A stretch of DNA of 5,377 bases from Rhodoferax sp. GTDB lineage: Bacteria; Pseudomonadota; Gammaproteobacteria; Burkholderiales; Burkholderiaceae_C. Under the pieces are notes generated by a model that worked only from the letters and a program-made list of their open reading frames with translations, was not told where the DNA came from and ran no database searches. Both the position numbers and the translations under genes were made by a program. Of this stretch, positions 1 through 5,053 are shown piece after piece. The DNA is taken from positions 3,967-9,343 of the forward strand of contig JAQSDS010000007.1 of NCBI GenBank assembly GCA_029946045.1, written 5' to 3'. Each line of letters begins with the position of its first letter. Within the stretch, counting starts at the first letter, position 1.

Positions 1-626
1 GATGTCGTGATGATGCGGATCTTTTTGTCCACTGGAACTACCAGCGGATGATCCACTTTAAGCAGGTAATCCGTTACATCCGAGCCCGGTTTGGGACCTC
101 CTTCATCGGACAACAGACGCTGGCTGCGGTCCAGTGCAGAAAAGAAACCGATGCCTTCACCTTCACCGCGCAGGTAGTCGTAACCCCAGCGCCACTGCAT
201 GCCTGTTACCTTGACGGTAATGTCTGCGTTGGTCGTGTCTTTCATCGCAATCACCACTTTGGTTGCCGGCAAAGCCATGCCAATCACGATAAGAAAAGGG
301 ACTGCTGTCCAGATCACCTCGACAGTGAGAGACTCATGGAAATCCGCAGCCTTGTGGCCAAGCGACCTGCGATGCCTCCAGATGGAGTAGAACATCACCG
401 AGAAGACGCCGACAAAAATCACGGCACAAATAATCAACATCAGCCAGTGCAGCTGCGACTGATCCGCCGCTATCTCCGTGACCGCAGGATGTAGGTTCAG
501 TTGGTTGACAGCCGGGCCACCGGCCAAGTCCGACACGGCGTGTGCGACGCTGGTCCATGCCGACAAACCCAAACCAAGCAGCGCGGCTACTCGACACTGG
601 AGAGACTTACTAAATATTCTCATCAT
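1..626 (-). CDS. coxB: Cytochrome c oxidase subunit II, N-terminal part (runs off the left edge)
   Basis: Subunit II of an aa3-type haem-copper oxidase accepts electrons from cytochrome c through its periplasmic CuA centre and passes them to subunit I. The window holds 208 codons. A signal peptide spans residues 1-30, with a basic start, a Leu/Ala-rich core and likely cleavage after AHA. Two membrane segments follow at about 59-83 and 102-126. The family motif HESLTVEVIWTAVP (97-110) includes the conserved Glu103. QWRWGYDY (144-151) is the aromatic patch linked to electron entry. YLLKVDHPLVVPVDKKIRI marks the start of the cupredoxin fold, and the CuA cysteines lie beyond the edge. The start at 626 has GGAATGAG upstream; the ATG at 623 and a GTG at 632 are alternatives. 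It lies 181 bp downstream of the c4 gene with no visible terminator between them, so co-transcription is possible. The family call is very safe. Confidence 0.95.
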   Translation of the reverse strand, partial: MMRIFSKSLQCRVAALLGLGLSAWTSVAHAVSDLAGGPAVNQLNLHPAVTEIAADQSQLHWLMLIICAVIFVGVFSVMFYSIWRHRRSLGHKAADFHESLTVEVIWTAVPFLIVIGMALPATKVVIAMKDTTNADITVKVTGMQWRWGYDYLRGEGEGIGFFSALDRSQRLLSDEGGPKPGSDVTDYLLKVDHPLVVPVDKKIRIITT

Positions 627-807
627 GAACACTCATTCCATTCTTAATTGACACATTCAGGCCAAACGCCACGCGCTAAAACCAAACCATGACACTTGAT
701 TGAAGTTACACATCACATCTGCGCAACCCCCCAGCCAGACCATTTTTAGATTCGCGCCAAATCGACCTTCTCAGACCGAACCAACGCGCAAAAATGACCC
801 ACATCCC
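627..807 (-). other. Intergenic region between cytochrome c4 and coxB
   Basis: This 181-bp stretch has stop codons in all frames and no recognisable protein. On the minus strand it would be the coxB leader or promoter region. I found no pair of -35 and -10 boxes good enough to call and no rho-independent terminator behind the c4 gene. Read-through from the cytochrome genes into coxB is therefore the simplest reading. The last 15 bases carry the weak coxB ribosome binding site (GGAATGAG, 639-632). Confidence 0.5.
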
Positions 808-1470
808 TTAACGAAACCGGGACTCCTGCACCACCTTCAGTTCGCCTGGAAGCGAACCAATATAGTCCGCCATCACCTTGAGCTCTTTAGTGCTGAACTG
901 CTTGGCAATGCCTCCCATCACCGGATTACCACGTCCGACCACAGCATTCGGCTCTGTCTTATAGGATTTGAGCGCCACGAGCAGGAAATCAGCGTACTGA
1001 CCAGCAATTTTGGGAAAGCTTGGATCAACGGGAGTGCTCAGGTTGTCTCCATGGCAAGATTTGCAGCCGCCCTTTTCGATCAAAGTCATGGCACTGGCAT
1101 TGGCACGAACCGCACCGCTATCTACTTGCGCCGATGCCGCGCCCAAGGTGGCGTAATAAGCAGCCACATCGGCAATATCTTGCGCGTTCAAGTTGCTGGT
1201 CACACCACGCATCGTAGGATGTCGGCGCTCACCCTTTTGGTAGGCGGTCAATGCAGAAACAATGTATTTGGCGCCTTGACCCGCGATCTTGGGAACACGG
1301 TAGACCTCAGGAAAGCTGGCGTGATAGCCCTCAAGACCATGGCAGCCGATGCACTGGGCCACTTTTTGTCGCCCATTGGTCACATTACCTTCTACAGTCT
1401 GCGCCATAGAAGATTGCCCCGATACCAGAGCCATGAGCAAAGCGCAGTGAGCAAAGACCAGTTTTTTCAT
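808..1470 (-). CDS. Diheme cytochrome c4
   Basis: This 220-residue periplasmic diheme cytochrome is expected to shuttle electrons from the bc1 complex to terminal oxidases. The signal peptide is residues 1-23 (MKKL start, cleavage after SSMA). The mature protein is an internal duplication. Haem site 1 is CIGCH (40-44) with PKIAGQ at 60-65 and likely axial Met87 in HPTMRG. Haem site 2 is CKSCH (136-140) with PKIAGQ at 153-158 and likely axial Met185 in NPVMGG. The two half-sites and the length are typical of cytochrome c4. The ATG at 1470 is preferred because it begins a proper signal peptide; a GTG at 1575 in the same frame would add 35 residues in front of it. No strong Shine-Dalgarno is visible. 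The gene sits 116 bp after cytochrome c5 and 181 bp before coxB, which suggests delivery of electrons to that oxidase. It lacks the fused membrane domains of CcoP-type diheme proteins. Confidence 0.93.
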   Translation of the reverse strand: MKKLVFAHCALLMALVSGQSSMAQTVEGNVTNGRQKVAQCIGCHGLEGYHASFPEVYRVPKIAGQGAKYIVSALTAYQKGERRHPTMRGVTSNLNAQDIADVAAYYATLGAASAQVDSGAVRANASAMTLIEKGGCKSCHGDNLSTPVDPSFPKIAGQYADFLLVALKSYKTEPNAVVGRGNPVMGGIAKQFSTKELKVMADYIGSLPGELKVVQESRFR

Positions 1471-1586
1471 TTCTAAATTGCCAATAAAATTAACCAAGGA
1501 CGTGACTCTTTTGACGAACCGCGCCAACCTCAGCGATACATTTACCCAACGCCATACACTGAAAACCGATAGCACTCAACATCACG

Positions 1587-2156
1587 TCAGGGCTTGGAAG
1601 TTTTGGCGACGGGCGCAGTCGCTGAGCGGGCAGCATCAAGCTTAGGCTCAACGAAACTGGCGCCGGATGCATTAGCCAAATAGACCAAGGCACGGCCCAC
1701 TTCAACATCGCTGTAATCTGCACCACCCTGAGCCGGCATGGCATTCTTGCCTTTCAGGGCAGCATTCAGCAGGGCGGCATAGCCAGTGGCAATACGTGGA
1801 CCCCAGGCAGCCTTGTCAGCCAGTTTGGGTGCGCCCATCAAACCAGCAGCGTGGCAAGCGGCACAACGCCCCTTGAACAAATCTTCGCCTGAGCGCGGCC
1901 CACTTCCGGCGGCATCACCCAAGACTAAAGCGCCCACCTTTTGAATGCGTGCCGCTACGGCCTTATCCGACACATCACCATGACTCGAGCTCGCAGGCAC
2001 GGCCATTCCCGCCAGCACAACGATTAATCCAATCACAACCGCCGACACAATTGCAACTTTAATGGCAAGATTGGCGGCTACTTTAAACATATCTCCAGGA
2101 TCGTTATCCGTGGCTTTAGCGGAGGACGCTGGTAGGTTCATGGTTTCCTTGGTCAT
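1587..2156 (-). CDS. Membrane-anchored monoheme cytochrome c5
   Basis: This 189-residue cytochrome is predicted to be tethered in the inner membrane with its haem domain in the periplasm. A hydrophilic N-terminus is followed by an uncleaved-looking hydrophobic segment (about 30-52, AIKVAIVSAVVIGLIVVLAG). The haem domain contains CAACH (98-102), then GLMGAPKLADKAAWGPRI (105-122), a signature of the c5 family, and the likely axial Met140 in GKNAMPAQGG. The C-terminal tail (about 170-189) is Ala/Lys-rich and low in complexity. The start is uncertain. The ATG at 2156 has no Shine-Dalgarno, whereas the ATG at 2141 has AAGGA 4 nt upstream and would shorten the protein by five residues. It is probably co-transcribed with the c4 gene and coxB. 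The role as electron donor to the oxidase is inferred from position. Confidence 0.92.
   Translation of the reverse strand: MTKETMNLPASSAKATDNDPGDMFKVAANLAIKVAIVSAVVIGLIVVLAGMAVPASSSHGDVSDKAVAARIQKVGALVLGDAAGSGPRSGEDLFKGRCAACHAAGLMGAPKLADKAAWGPRIATGYAALLNAALKGKNAMPAQGGADYSDVEVGRALVYLANASGASFVEPKLDAARSATAPVAKTSKP
2146..2150 (-). promoter_or_regulatory. Candidate ribosome binding site for an internal cytochrome c5 start
   Basis: On the minus strand AAGGA is followed by AACC and then ATG (2141-2139). It is the only good Shine-Dalgarno match near the start of the c5 gene. It lies inside the longer version of the gene that begins at 2156. The 4-nt spacing is somewhat short, so it argues for the start at 2141 but does not prove it. 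Confidence 0.4.
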
Positions 2157-2190
2157 TGGGTATCAGTAGAGTTAGCTGTCAAACGCGTCA

Positions 2191-2207
2191 TCGACACCAA
2201 CTGTCGA
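2191..2207 (-). repeat. Inverted repeat (hairpin) in the cytochrome c5 leader
   Basis: Arms TCGACA (2191-2196) and TGTCGA (2202-2207) are perfect complements around a 5-nt loop. In minus-strand RNA this folds 35 nt upstream of the c5 ATG at 2156. No U tract follows, so it is not a rho-independent terminator. Confidence 0.5.
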
Positions 2208-2236
2208 ATATGCCAGCGCCGATTTGCTGCAGGCGC

Positions 2237-2262
2237 CCTGCGCGGCGCCAACGCTGCGCAGG
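2237..2262 (-). repeat. GC-rich inverted repeat (hairpin) in the cytochrome c5 leader
   Basis: Arms CCTGCGC (2237-2243) and GCGCAGG (2256-2262) are perfect complements around a 12-nt loop. Two GGCGCC hexamers, at 2232-2237 and 2244-2249, offer alternative pairings. No U tract follows on either strand, so an RNA structure or a protein site is likelier than a terminator. Confidence 0.5.
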
Positions 2263-2352
2263 CTAGCGACATTGCGGTCACCCGCATCGGGTGCAGTTCT
2301 GATACAGGTCGCGAGTGAATGCTGTTCCCATCATGGGTAAGTAGAGATTGTT

Positions 2353-2369
2353 TGATTTGTCGCAAATCA
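2353..2369. promoter_or_regulatory. 17-bp perfect palindrome, candidate operator of the cytochrome genes
   Basis: TGATTTG-TCG-CAAATCA has perfect 7-bp arms around a 3-bp centre. It lies just downstream of the best -10-like hexamers on the minus strand (2377-2372 or 2374-2369), so it would cover the predicted transcription start of the c5-c4(-coxB) genes. That position would suit a repressor. It does not fit the FNR/ANR consensus TTGAT-N4-ATCAA. The binding protein is unknown. Confidence 0.45.
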
Positions 2370-2399
2370 TTCTAATAGATATTGACTAGGAAACTTCAA
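2369..2399 (-). promoter_or_regulatory. Candidate sigma70-type promoter for cytochrome c5/c4
   Basis: On the minus strand TTGAAG (2399-2394) is followed either by TATTAG (2377-2372, 16-bp spacing) or by TAGAAT (2374-2369, 19-bp spacing). Each is an imperfect match to TTGACA/TATAAT. The surrounding A/T-rich sequence and its position about 210 bp before the c5 gene, directly abutting a palindrome, support it. The resulting leader would be about 205-210 nt. Confidence 0.35.
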
Positions 2400-2525
2400 A
2401 AATCCAGCAAGGGAAAACCCCAAGCCCTCCAGCAAAATTGCTATAGACTGAACATCGGGGCGTCCAGAAAATGCAGACAGTGGGTCAGAGCAGCAGCACC
2501 CACCCATGCCCAGCGGAAGTCAAAG

Positions 2526-3446
2526 TCAATCGCTTTGATCCAGGCCTGGATGCGTCGAAGCGGGCGCGGCACCCATGGCTTTGCCAAGTTTCAGGGCGGC
2601 ACGCATCTGATCCAGTGAAATTTGACTTTGCCCCTGCACCGTAAGTCTGGGTGCGGGCTTAAATGCATGCCCATAAACCACTTCAAAGGTCAGTTGCATG
2701 GCATTTTTTTCGATCACCTCAAGCAGTTGACTGTGCCAGCGTCGCCCCCGCAAAGCTTGAAAGCGCCCGACATGAAGATTTCGTCCCAAACCCCGCAGTT
2801 CCTGCAGCACACGCTGCGGCGACTCGAACGTAAGCGTAATGCGCTCCATGTCCATCACTGGCTCAGCAAAGCCCTCACCAATCAGCATGTCACCCCAATC
2901 ATGCATGTCAGTGAACTCGTGGCTAGGTGCAGGCCAGCCCATGGCTTGGTAGAGCACCCGCAGCTCTTTAAGGCTATCGGGACCAAGACAAGAAAACATC
3001 AAAAAACCATCCACGACCAAGGCCTGATGCCACTGCTGCAGCAAGGTCTGAGGCTGGTGACTCATGTGCAGACTCATATTCGCCCACAGCATCTGCGCGG
3101 GACGTGTCACTTGGCCCAGCACCTGTGGCCTGGAGTGCAGCCAGCGCTGAGCCTGCCACCAAGGCGGCGTCACGGCCCGCTCGACATGGCGAGCCCGTGC
3201 GCCATTGGTCTCTATCAGTGCGCTGGTGGCACCCGGGTAACGCTGGGTCAACAGCGCATGAGCCTGCATGCCACCGTTTAGCGGCTCCCAATGCAGCCAA
3301 TTTTGAGGTTGAAACTTGATCCAGTCGAGTCGCTCCTGCATGCGCCGAGCCACCTCTTCATGCAGCCAGGCCGACGCCGCCGCAGGACGGTTTTTCCAGC
3401 GCAAAGCAGCCAGCGGATCTACAGAAGGGGGCGACGAATGGGCCAT
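2526..3446 (-). CDS. BioC-like class I SAM methyltransferase (BioC role uncertain)
   Basis: A 306-residue cytoplasmic protein resembling the BioC-like methyltransferases found beside comF in Burkholderiales. True BioC methylates the free carboxyl of malonyl-ACP to start pimelate synthesis for biotin. Visible blocks are an N-terminal WLHEEVARRMQERLDWI helix (27-43), the motif I region WLHWEPLNGG (50-59), MLWANMSLHM (119-128), a central GFLMFSCLGPDSLKELR (147-163) that matches the BioC/methyltransferase-11 post-strand region, and HEFTDMHDWGDMLI (176-189) then VMDMERITLTF. Motif I lacks the usual DxGxGxG glycine pattern, so SAM binding cannot be assumed. The start at 3446 is chosen because the protein family begins about there; an upstream frame reaches 3548 but would overlap comF. 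It diverges from comF with 37 bp between. No other biotin gene is in the window, so the bioC symbol is withheld. Confidence 0.8.
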   Translation of the reverse strand: MAHSSPPSVDPLAALRWKNRPAAASAWLHEEVARRMQERLDWIKFQPQNWLHWEPLNGGMQAHALLTQRYPGATSALIETNGARARHVERAVTPPWWQAQRWLHSRPQVLGQVTRPAQMLWANMSLHMSHQPQTLLQQWHQALVVDGFLMFSCLGPDSLKELRVLYQAMGWPAPSHEFTDMHDWGDMLIGEGFAEPVMDMERITLTFESPQRVLQELRGLGRNLHVGRFQALRGRRWHSQLLEVIEKNAMQLTFEVVYGHAFKPAPRLTVQGQSQISLDQMRAALKLGKAMGAAPASTHPGLDQSD

Positions 3447-3483
3447 AGAGCAATCAACAATGAGACGCGAGTATATTGACTGA
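3447..3483. promoter_or_regulatory. 37-bp divergent intergenic region between the methyltransferase and comF
   Basis: Two -10-like boxes overlap here on opposite strands: TATATT (3472-3477, plus, toward comF) and TATACT (3475-3470, minus, toward the methyltransferase). Any -35 elements would have to lie inside the opposing gene, and no good match is seen for either. Neither gene has a clear Shine-Dalgarno sequence. Overlapping promoters would make the two genes compete for RNA polymerase. Confidence 0.35.
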
Positions 3484-4179
3484 ATGTTCACCAACTTGTT
3501 TTCAAGGATGTTGCGTTCTCCAGTCAGCCAATGCCGGGTCTGCCGCACTTGGCCAGCACAGCCCGTTTGTGACCCCTGCGTATCTGAATTTGCTCAACCT
3601 CAGCCACGCTGCAGCACTTGCGCACTGCCATTGCCAGCCGGCTTATTGCAGTGCGGTGCCTGCCTGCGCACCCCCCCTCCGCTGAACCTTTGTCTGGCGG
3701 CCGTGCCCTATGCCTTTCCATGGCCGCATCTGATGGCTGACTTCAAATTTAATGAGCAGCCAGCATTAGCCGGGTTCTTTGCCCACCTGCTTAAAGCCAC
3801 ACCTTGGGTTGAACCCACGTTGGAGGCTGCGGACCTGCTTTTACCCATGCCGCTTTCCCTCCAACGCCTGCAACTGCGCGGCTATAACCAGGCACAACTG
3901 TTGGCAAAACAACTAAGCGCCACCAAAACACGCACCGATCTGCTGCTACGCATGGTCGATACGCCAGCACAGCACGGACTCAAACGCACCGAGCGCCTGA
4001 CCGCCCTGAACGAGGCATTTGCCGTTGACCCTCTCAAGGCGTCTGTGCTGCAAGGCGCGCGTCTTGTGATCGTTGATGACGTCATGACAACCGGTGCGTC
4101 CTTGTACAGCGCCGCAGCCGTGCTCAAGGCGGCGGGTGCTGCCCACATCACCGGCTTGGTCGTTGCCCGAACCGAATAA
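3484..4179 (+). CDS. comF: ComF family phosphoribosyltransferase-like protein
   Basis: A 231-residue cytoplasmic protein of the ComF/GntX family, linked to natural DNA uptake in competent bacteria. Its exact biochemical role is unsettled. The N-terminus has four CxxC pairs (C17/C20, C29/C32, C43/C46, C57/C60), a zinc-binding double-zinc-ribbon arrangement. The C-terminal half is a type I phosphoribosyltransferase fold with LLPMPLSLQRLQLRGYNQAQLLAKQL (about 118-143, containing the family's RGYNQ signature) and the PRPP-binding loop VIVDDVMTTGAS (195-206). Length and layout are normal for the family. The ATG at 3484 directly follows an in-frame stop, so it is the longest possible start. There is no Shine-Dalgarno, and a TATATT box ends 6 nt upstream. 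trmL follows after 20 bp, and the two may share a transcript. Confidence 0.93.
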   Translation: MFTNLFSRMLRSPVSQCRVCRTWPAQPVCDPCVSEFAQPQPRCSTCALPLPAGLLQCGACLRTPPPLNLCLAAVPYAFPWPHLMADFKFNEQPALAGFFAHLLKATPWVEPTLEAADLLLPMPLSLQRLQLRGYNQAQLLAKQLSATKTRTDLLLRMVDTPAQHGLKRTERLTALNEAFAVDPLKASVLQGARLVIVDDVMTTGASLYSAAAVLKAAGAAHITGLVVARTE

Positions 4180-4187
4180 GCTTGCGC

Positions 4188-4193
4188 GACAAT
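4188..4193 (+). promoter_or_regulatory. Candidate -10 box immediately before trmL
   Basis: GACAAT matches TATAAT at four of six positions and ends 6 nt before the trmL ATG, the same spacing as TATATT before comF. TTGCCC at 4163-4168 could be a -35, although 19 bp is longer than ideal. Transcription would begin at or next to the A of the start codon. Confidence 0.3.
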
Positions 4194-4199
4194 GTACGC

Positions 4200-4673
4200 A
4201 TGTTTCATATTGTCCTGGTTGAGCCCGAGATCCCACCCAATACCGGCAACATCATTCGGCTGGCGGCCAACACCGGCAGCATTTTGCACTTGGTGGAGCC
4301 ACTGGGTTTTTCAATGGATGACAAGCACATGCGCCGGGCAGGGCTCGACTACCATGAATATGCCACCCTCAAACGCCATTCGAACTGGCAGGCCTTCCTG
4401 GACGATGAGCGCCCCCCGCCAGAGCGGCTATTCGCGCTAACCACCCGTGCCGGGCAGAACGCGTTCGAAGCGAGCTTCAGACCTGGTGACTACTTCGTGT
4501 TTGGCTCCGAGACCAGGGGCCTGAGCGAGTTAGTACGGGAATCTTTTGTCCCGCAGCAAACCTTCAAACTGCCCATGATGCCTGGACAGCGCAGTTTGAA
4601 CCTGTCGAATGCCGTGGCCGTGACAGTGTTCGAAGCCTGGCGTCAAAATGGATTCGACGTCTTGCGCGACTGA
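4200..4673 (+). CDS. trmL: tRNA (cytidine/uridine(34)-2'-O)-methyltransferase TrmL
   Basis: A SPOUT-class enzyme that uses SAM to 2'-O-methylate the wobble base of the tRNA-Leu isoacceptors with CAA and cmnm5UAA anticodons. The protein is 157 residues, the same length as E. coli TrmL. Motif 1 is NTGNIIRLAANTG (14-26). Motif 2 is FGSETRGL (101-108). Motif 3, MMPGQRSLNLSNAVAV (126-141), forms the knotted SAM-binding site. The ATG at 4200 gives the canonical MFHIVLVEPEIPPNTGN start; a TTG at 4182 would add six residues that the family lacks. It lies 20 bp downstream of comF in the same direction. No Shine-Dalgarno is visible, but GACAAT ends 6 nt before the ATG and TTGCCC lies 19 bp further up, so it may also have its own leaderless transcript. 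It converges on the rRNA operon. Confidence 0.95.
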   Translation: MFHIVLVEPEIPPNTGNIIRLAANTGSILHLVEPLGFSMDDKHMRRAGLDYHEYATLKRHSNWQAFLDDERPPPERLFALTTRAGQNAFEASFRPGDYFVFGSETRGLSELVRESFVPQQTFKLPMMPGQRSLNLSNAVAVTVFEAWRQNGFDVLRD

Positions 4674-4731
4674 GGCCTCAACCATCAACTTGAACTAACT
4701 GACCTCCACAAAACCCGGGGCAATTCGACCC

Positions 4732-4765
4732 AAAAAAAAACGCCCAATCATCAGATTGGGCGTTT
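4732..4765 (-). terminator. Rho-independent terminator of the rRNA operon, facing trmL
   Basis: Arms AAACGCCCAATC (4738-4749) and GATTGGGCGTTT (4754-4765) form a perfect 12-bp stem around a 4-base loop. On the minus strand the stem runs into a continuous U tract (nine A's on the plus strand, 4732-4740), the classic end of an rRNA transcript. It starts 10 bases beyond the 3' end of 5S. On the plus strand the stem is followed only by TTT (within the arm) and then AGG, so it would be a weaker terminator for trmL, whose stop codon is 64 nt upstream. Confidence 0.9.
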
Positions 4766-4775
4766 AGGCATAGGA

Positions 4776-4889
4776 GCCTGACGATGACCTACTTTCACAC
4801 GGGAATCCGCACTATCATCGGCGCAAAGTCGTTTCACTGTCCTGTTCGGGATGGGAAGGAGTGGGACCAACTTGCTATGGTCGTCAGGC
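4776..4889 (-). rRNA. rrf: 5S ribosomal RNA
   Basis: The minus strand reads GCCTGACGACCATAGCAAG, then a CCCATCCCGAACAGGACAG block, GTGAAACGAC, GCCGATGATAGTGCGG and CCCGTGTGAAAGTAGGTCATC, ending in GTCAGGC. These are the conserved 5S blocks in the right order. The ends pair (GCCTGAC, 4889-4883, with GTCAGGC, 4782-4776) to form helix I, which fixes the boundaries to within about one or two bases. At about 114 nt the size is usual for Burkholderiales. It lies downstream of 23S in the normal 16S-23S-5S order and just upstream of the terminator. The mature ends are inferred, not measured. Confidence 0.96.
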
Positions 4890-4903
4890 AAAACTTTTTG
4901 TCA

Positions 4904-4921
4904 CCTTGACTGATGTCAAGG
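4904..4921 (-). repeat. Hairpin upstream of 5S rRNA
   Basis: A perfect 7-bp stem, CCTTGAC (4904-4910) and GTCAAGG (4915-4921), closes a TGAT tetraloop. TTG (4898-4900) and CAA (4922-4924) can extend it past a 3-nt bulge. It lies 14 nt before the 5S start on the transcript and is a likely processing element. Confidence 0.55.
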
Positions 4922-5012
4922 CAACCAATTTATAGAGCTAATCAGCTTCATCGAATAAACGAACCTAGCATCAATTGCTTGATTTTAGGATTTTTGAATG
5001 CGTCAACTTGGC

Positions 5013-5051
5013 ATAACTTCCTTGAGACACTGTTTAGTGGATCAAAGTTAT
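5013..5051 (-). repeat. Nested hairpin directly downstream of 23S rRNA
   Basis: The outer arms ATAACTT (5013-5019) and AAGTTAT (5045-5051) are perfect complements. Inside them CACT (5028-5031) and AGTG (5036-5039) form a short stem with a 4-base loop. It begins two bases beyond the 23S 3' end and is a candidate precursor-processing site. Confidence 0.5.
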
Positions 5052-5053
5052 AG

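Larger units (their letters stand above)
2157..2525 (-). other. 369-bp intergenic region: promoter and structured leader of the cytochrome genes
   Basis: This gap between the methyltransferase and cytochrome c5 has no convincing gene. Read on the minus strand, it holds a weak candidate promoter (2399-2369), a 17-bp perfect palindrome at the expected transcription start (2369-2353), and two inverted repeats that would fold in the leader RNA (2262-2237 and 2207-2191). Two short open frames exist: a 70-codon frame starting with TTG at 2365 whose TGA overlaps the c5 ATG at 2156, and a frame at 2587-2441 that overlaps the methyltransferase 3' end. Neither resembles a known protein. No clear terminator for the methyltransferase is visible. 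Confidence 0.5.
4890..5053 (-). other. 23S-5S transcribed spacer
   Basis: This spacer of about 164 bp contains no tRNA. It has two potential hairpins. One, just behind the 23S end, has arms at 5013-5019 and 5045-5051 with a nested CACT/AGTG stem (5028-5031 and 5036-5039). The other, just before 5S, is CCTTGAC-TGAT-GTCAAGG (4904-4921). Such stems commonly serve as RNase processing sites in rRNA precursors; that role is inferred here. Confidence 0.7.

Noticed and set aside
700..1476. A 258-codon plus-strand open frame opposite cytochrome c4
   Set aside because: It is antisense to a gene with two CxxCH sites, a signal peptide and clear internal duplication. Its own translation has no recognisable domain and odd composition. 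It is a shadow frame.
1471..1575. Longer cytochrome c4 starting with GTG at 1575
   Set aside because: It would place 35 residues in front of a complete signal peptide, blocking export. The ATG at 1470 is the natural start.
1493..1582. 29-30 codon minus-strand frame in the gap between c5 and c4
   Set aside because: It is very short, has no ribosome binding site of its own and no recognisable sequence. Random frames of this size are expected in a 116-bp gap.
2353..2369. FNR/ANR (anaerobic regulator) box
   Set aside because: The consensus is TTGAT-N4-ATCAA. Here the spacing between half-sites and the TTGAT/ATCAA ends do not match, so only an unidentified palindrome is reported.
2441..2587. Minus-strand frame of 48 codons overlapping the methyltransferase 3' end, with a membrane-like stretch (FDFRWAWVGAAALTH)
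   Set aside because: It can start only with TTG (2587) or GTG (2572), no Shine-Dalgarno is seen, 62 bp overlap a good gene, and I recognise no family. It could be a tiny gene or an old 3' extension, but nothing here supports calling it.
2382..2618. Plus-strand open frame of 78 codons
   Set aside because: It starts with TTG, lies largely opposite the minus-strand promoter region and the methyltransferase end, and shows no domain or ribosome binding site.
4890..5053. A tRNA gene in the 23S-5S spacer
   Set aside because: No cloverleaf, no GTTCRANYC T-loop block and no CCA-type end could be found on either strand.
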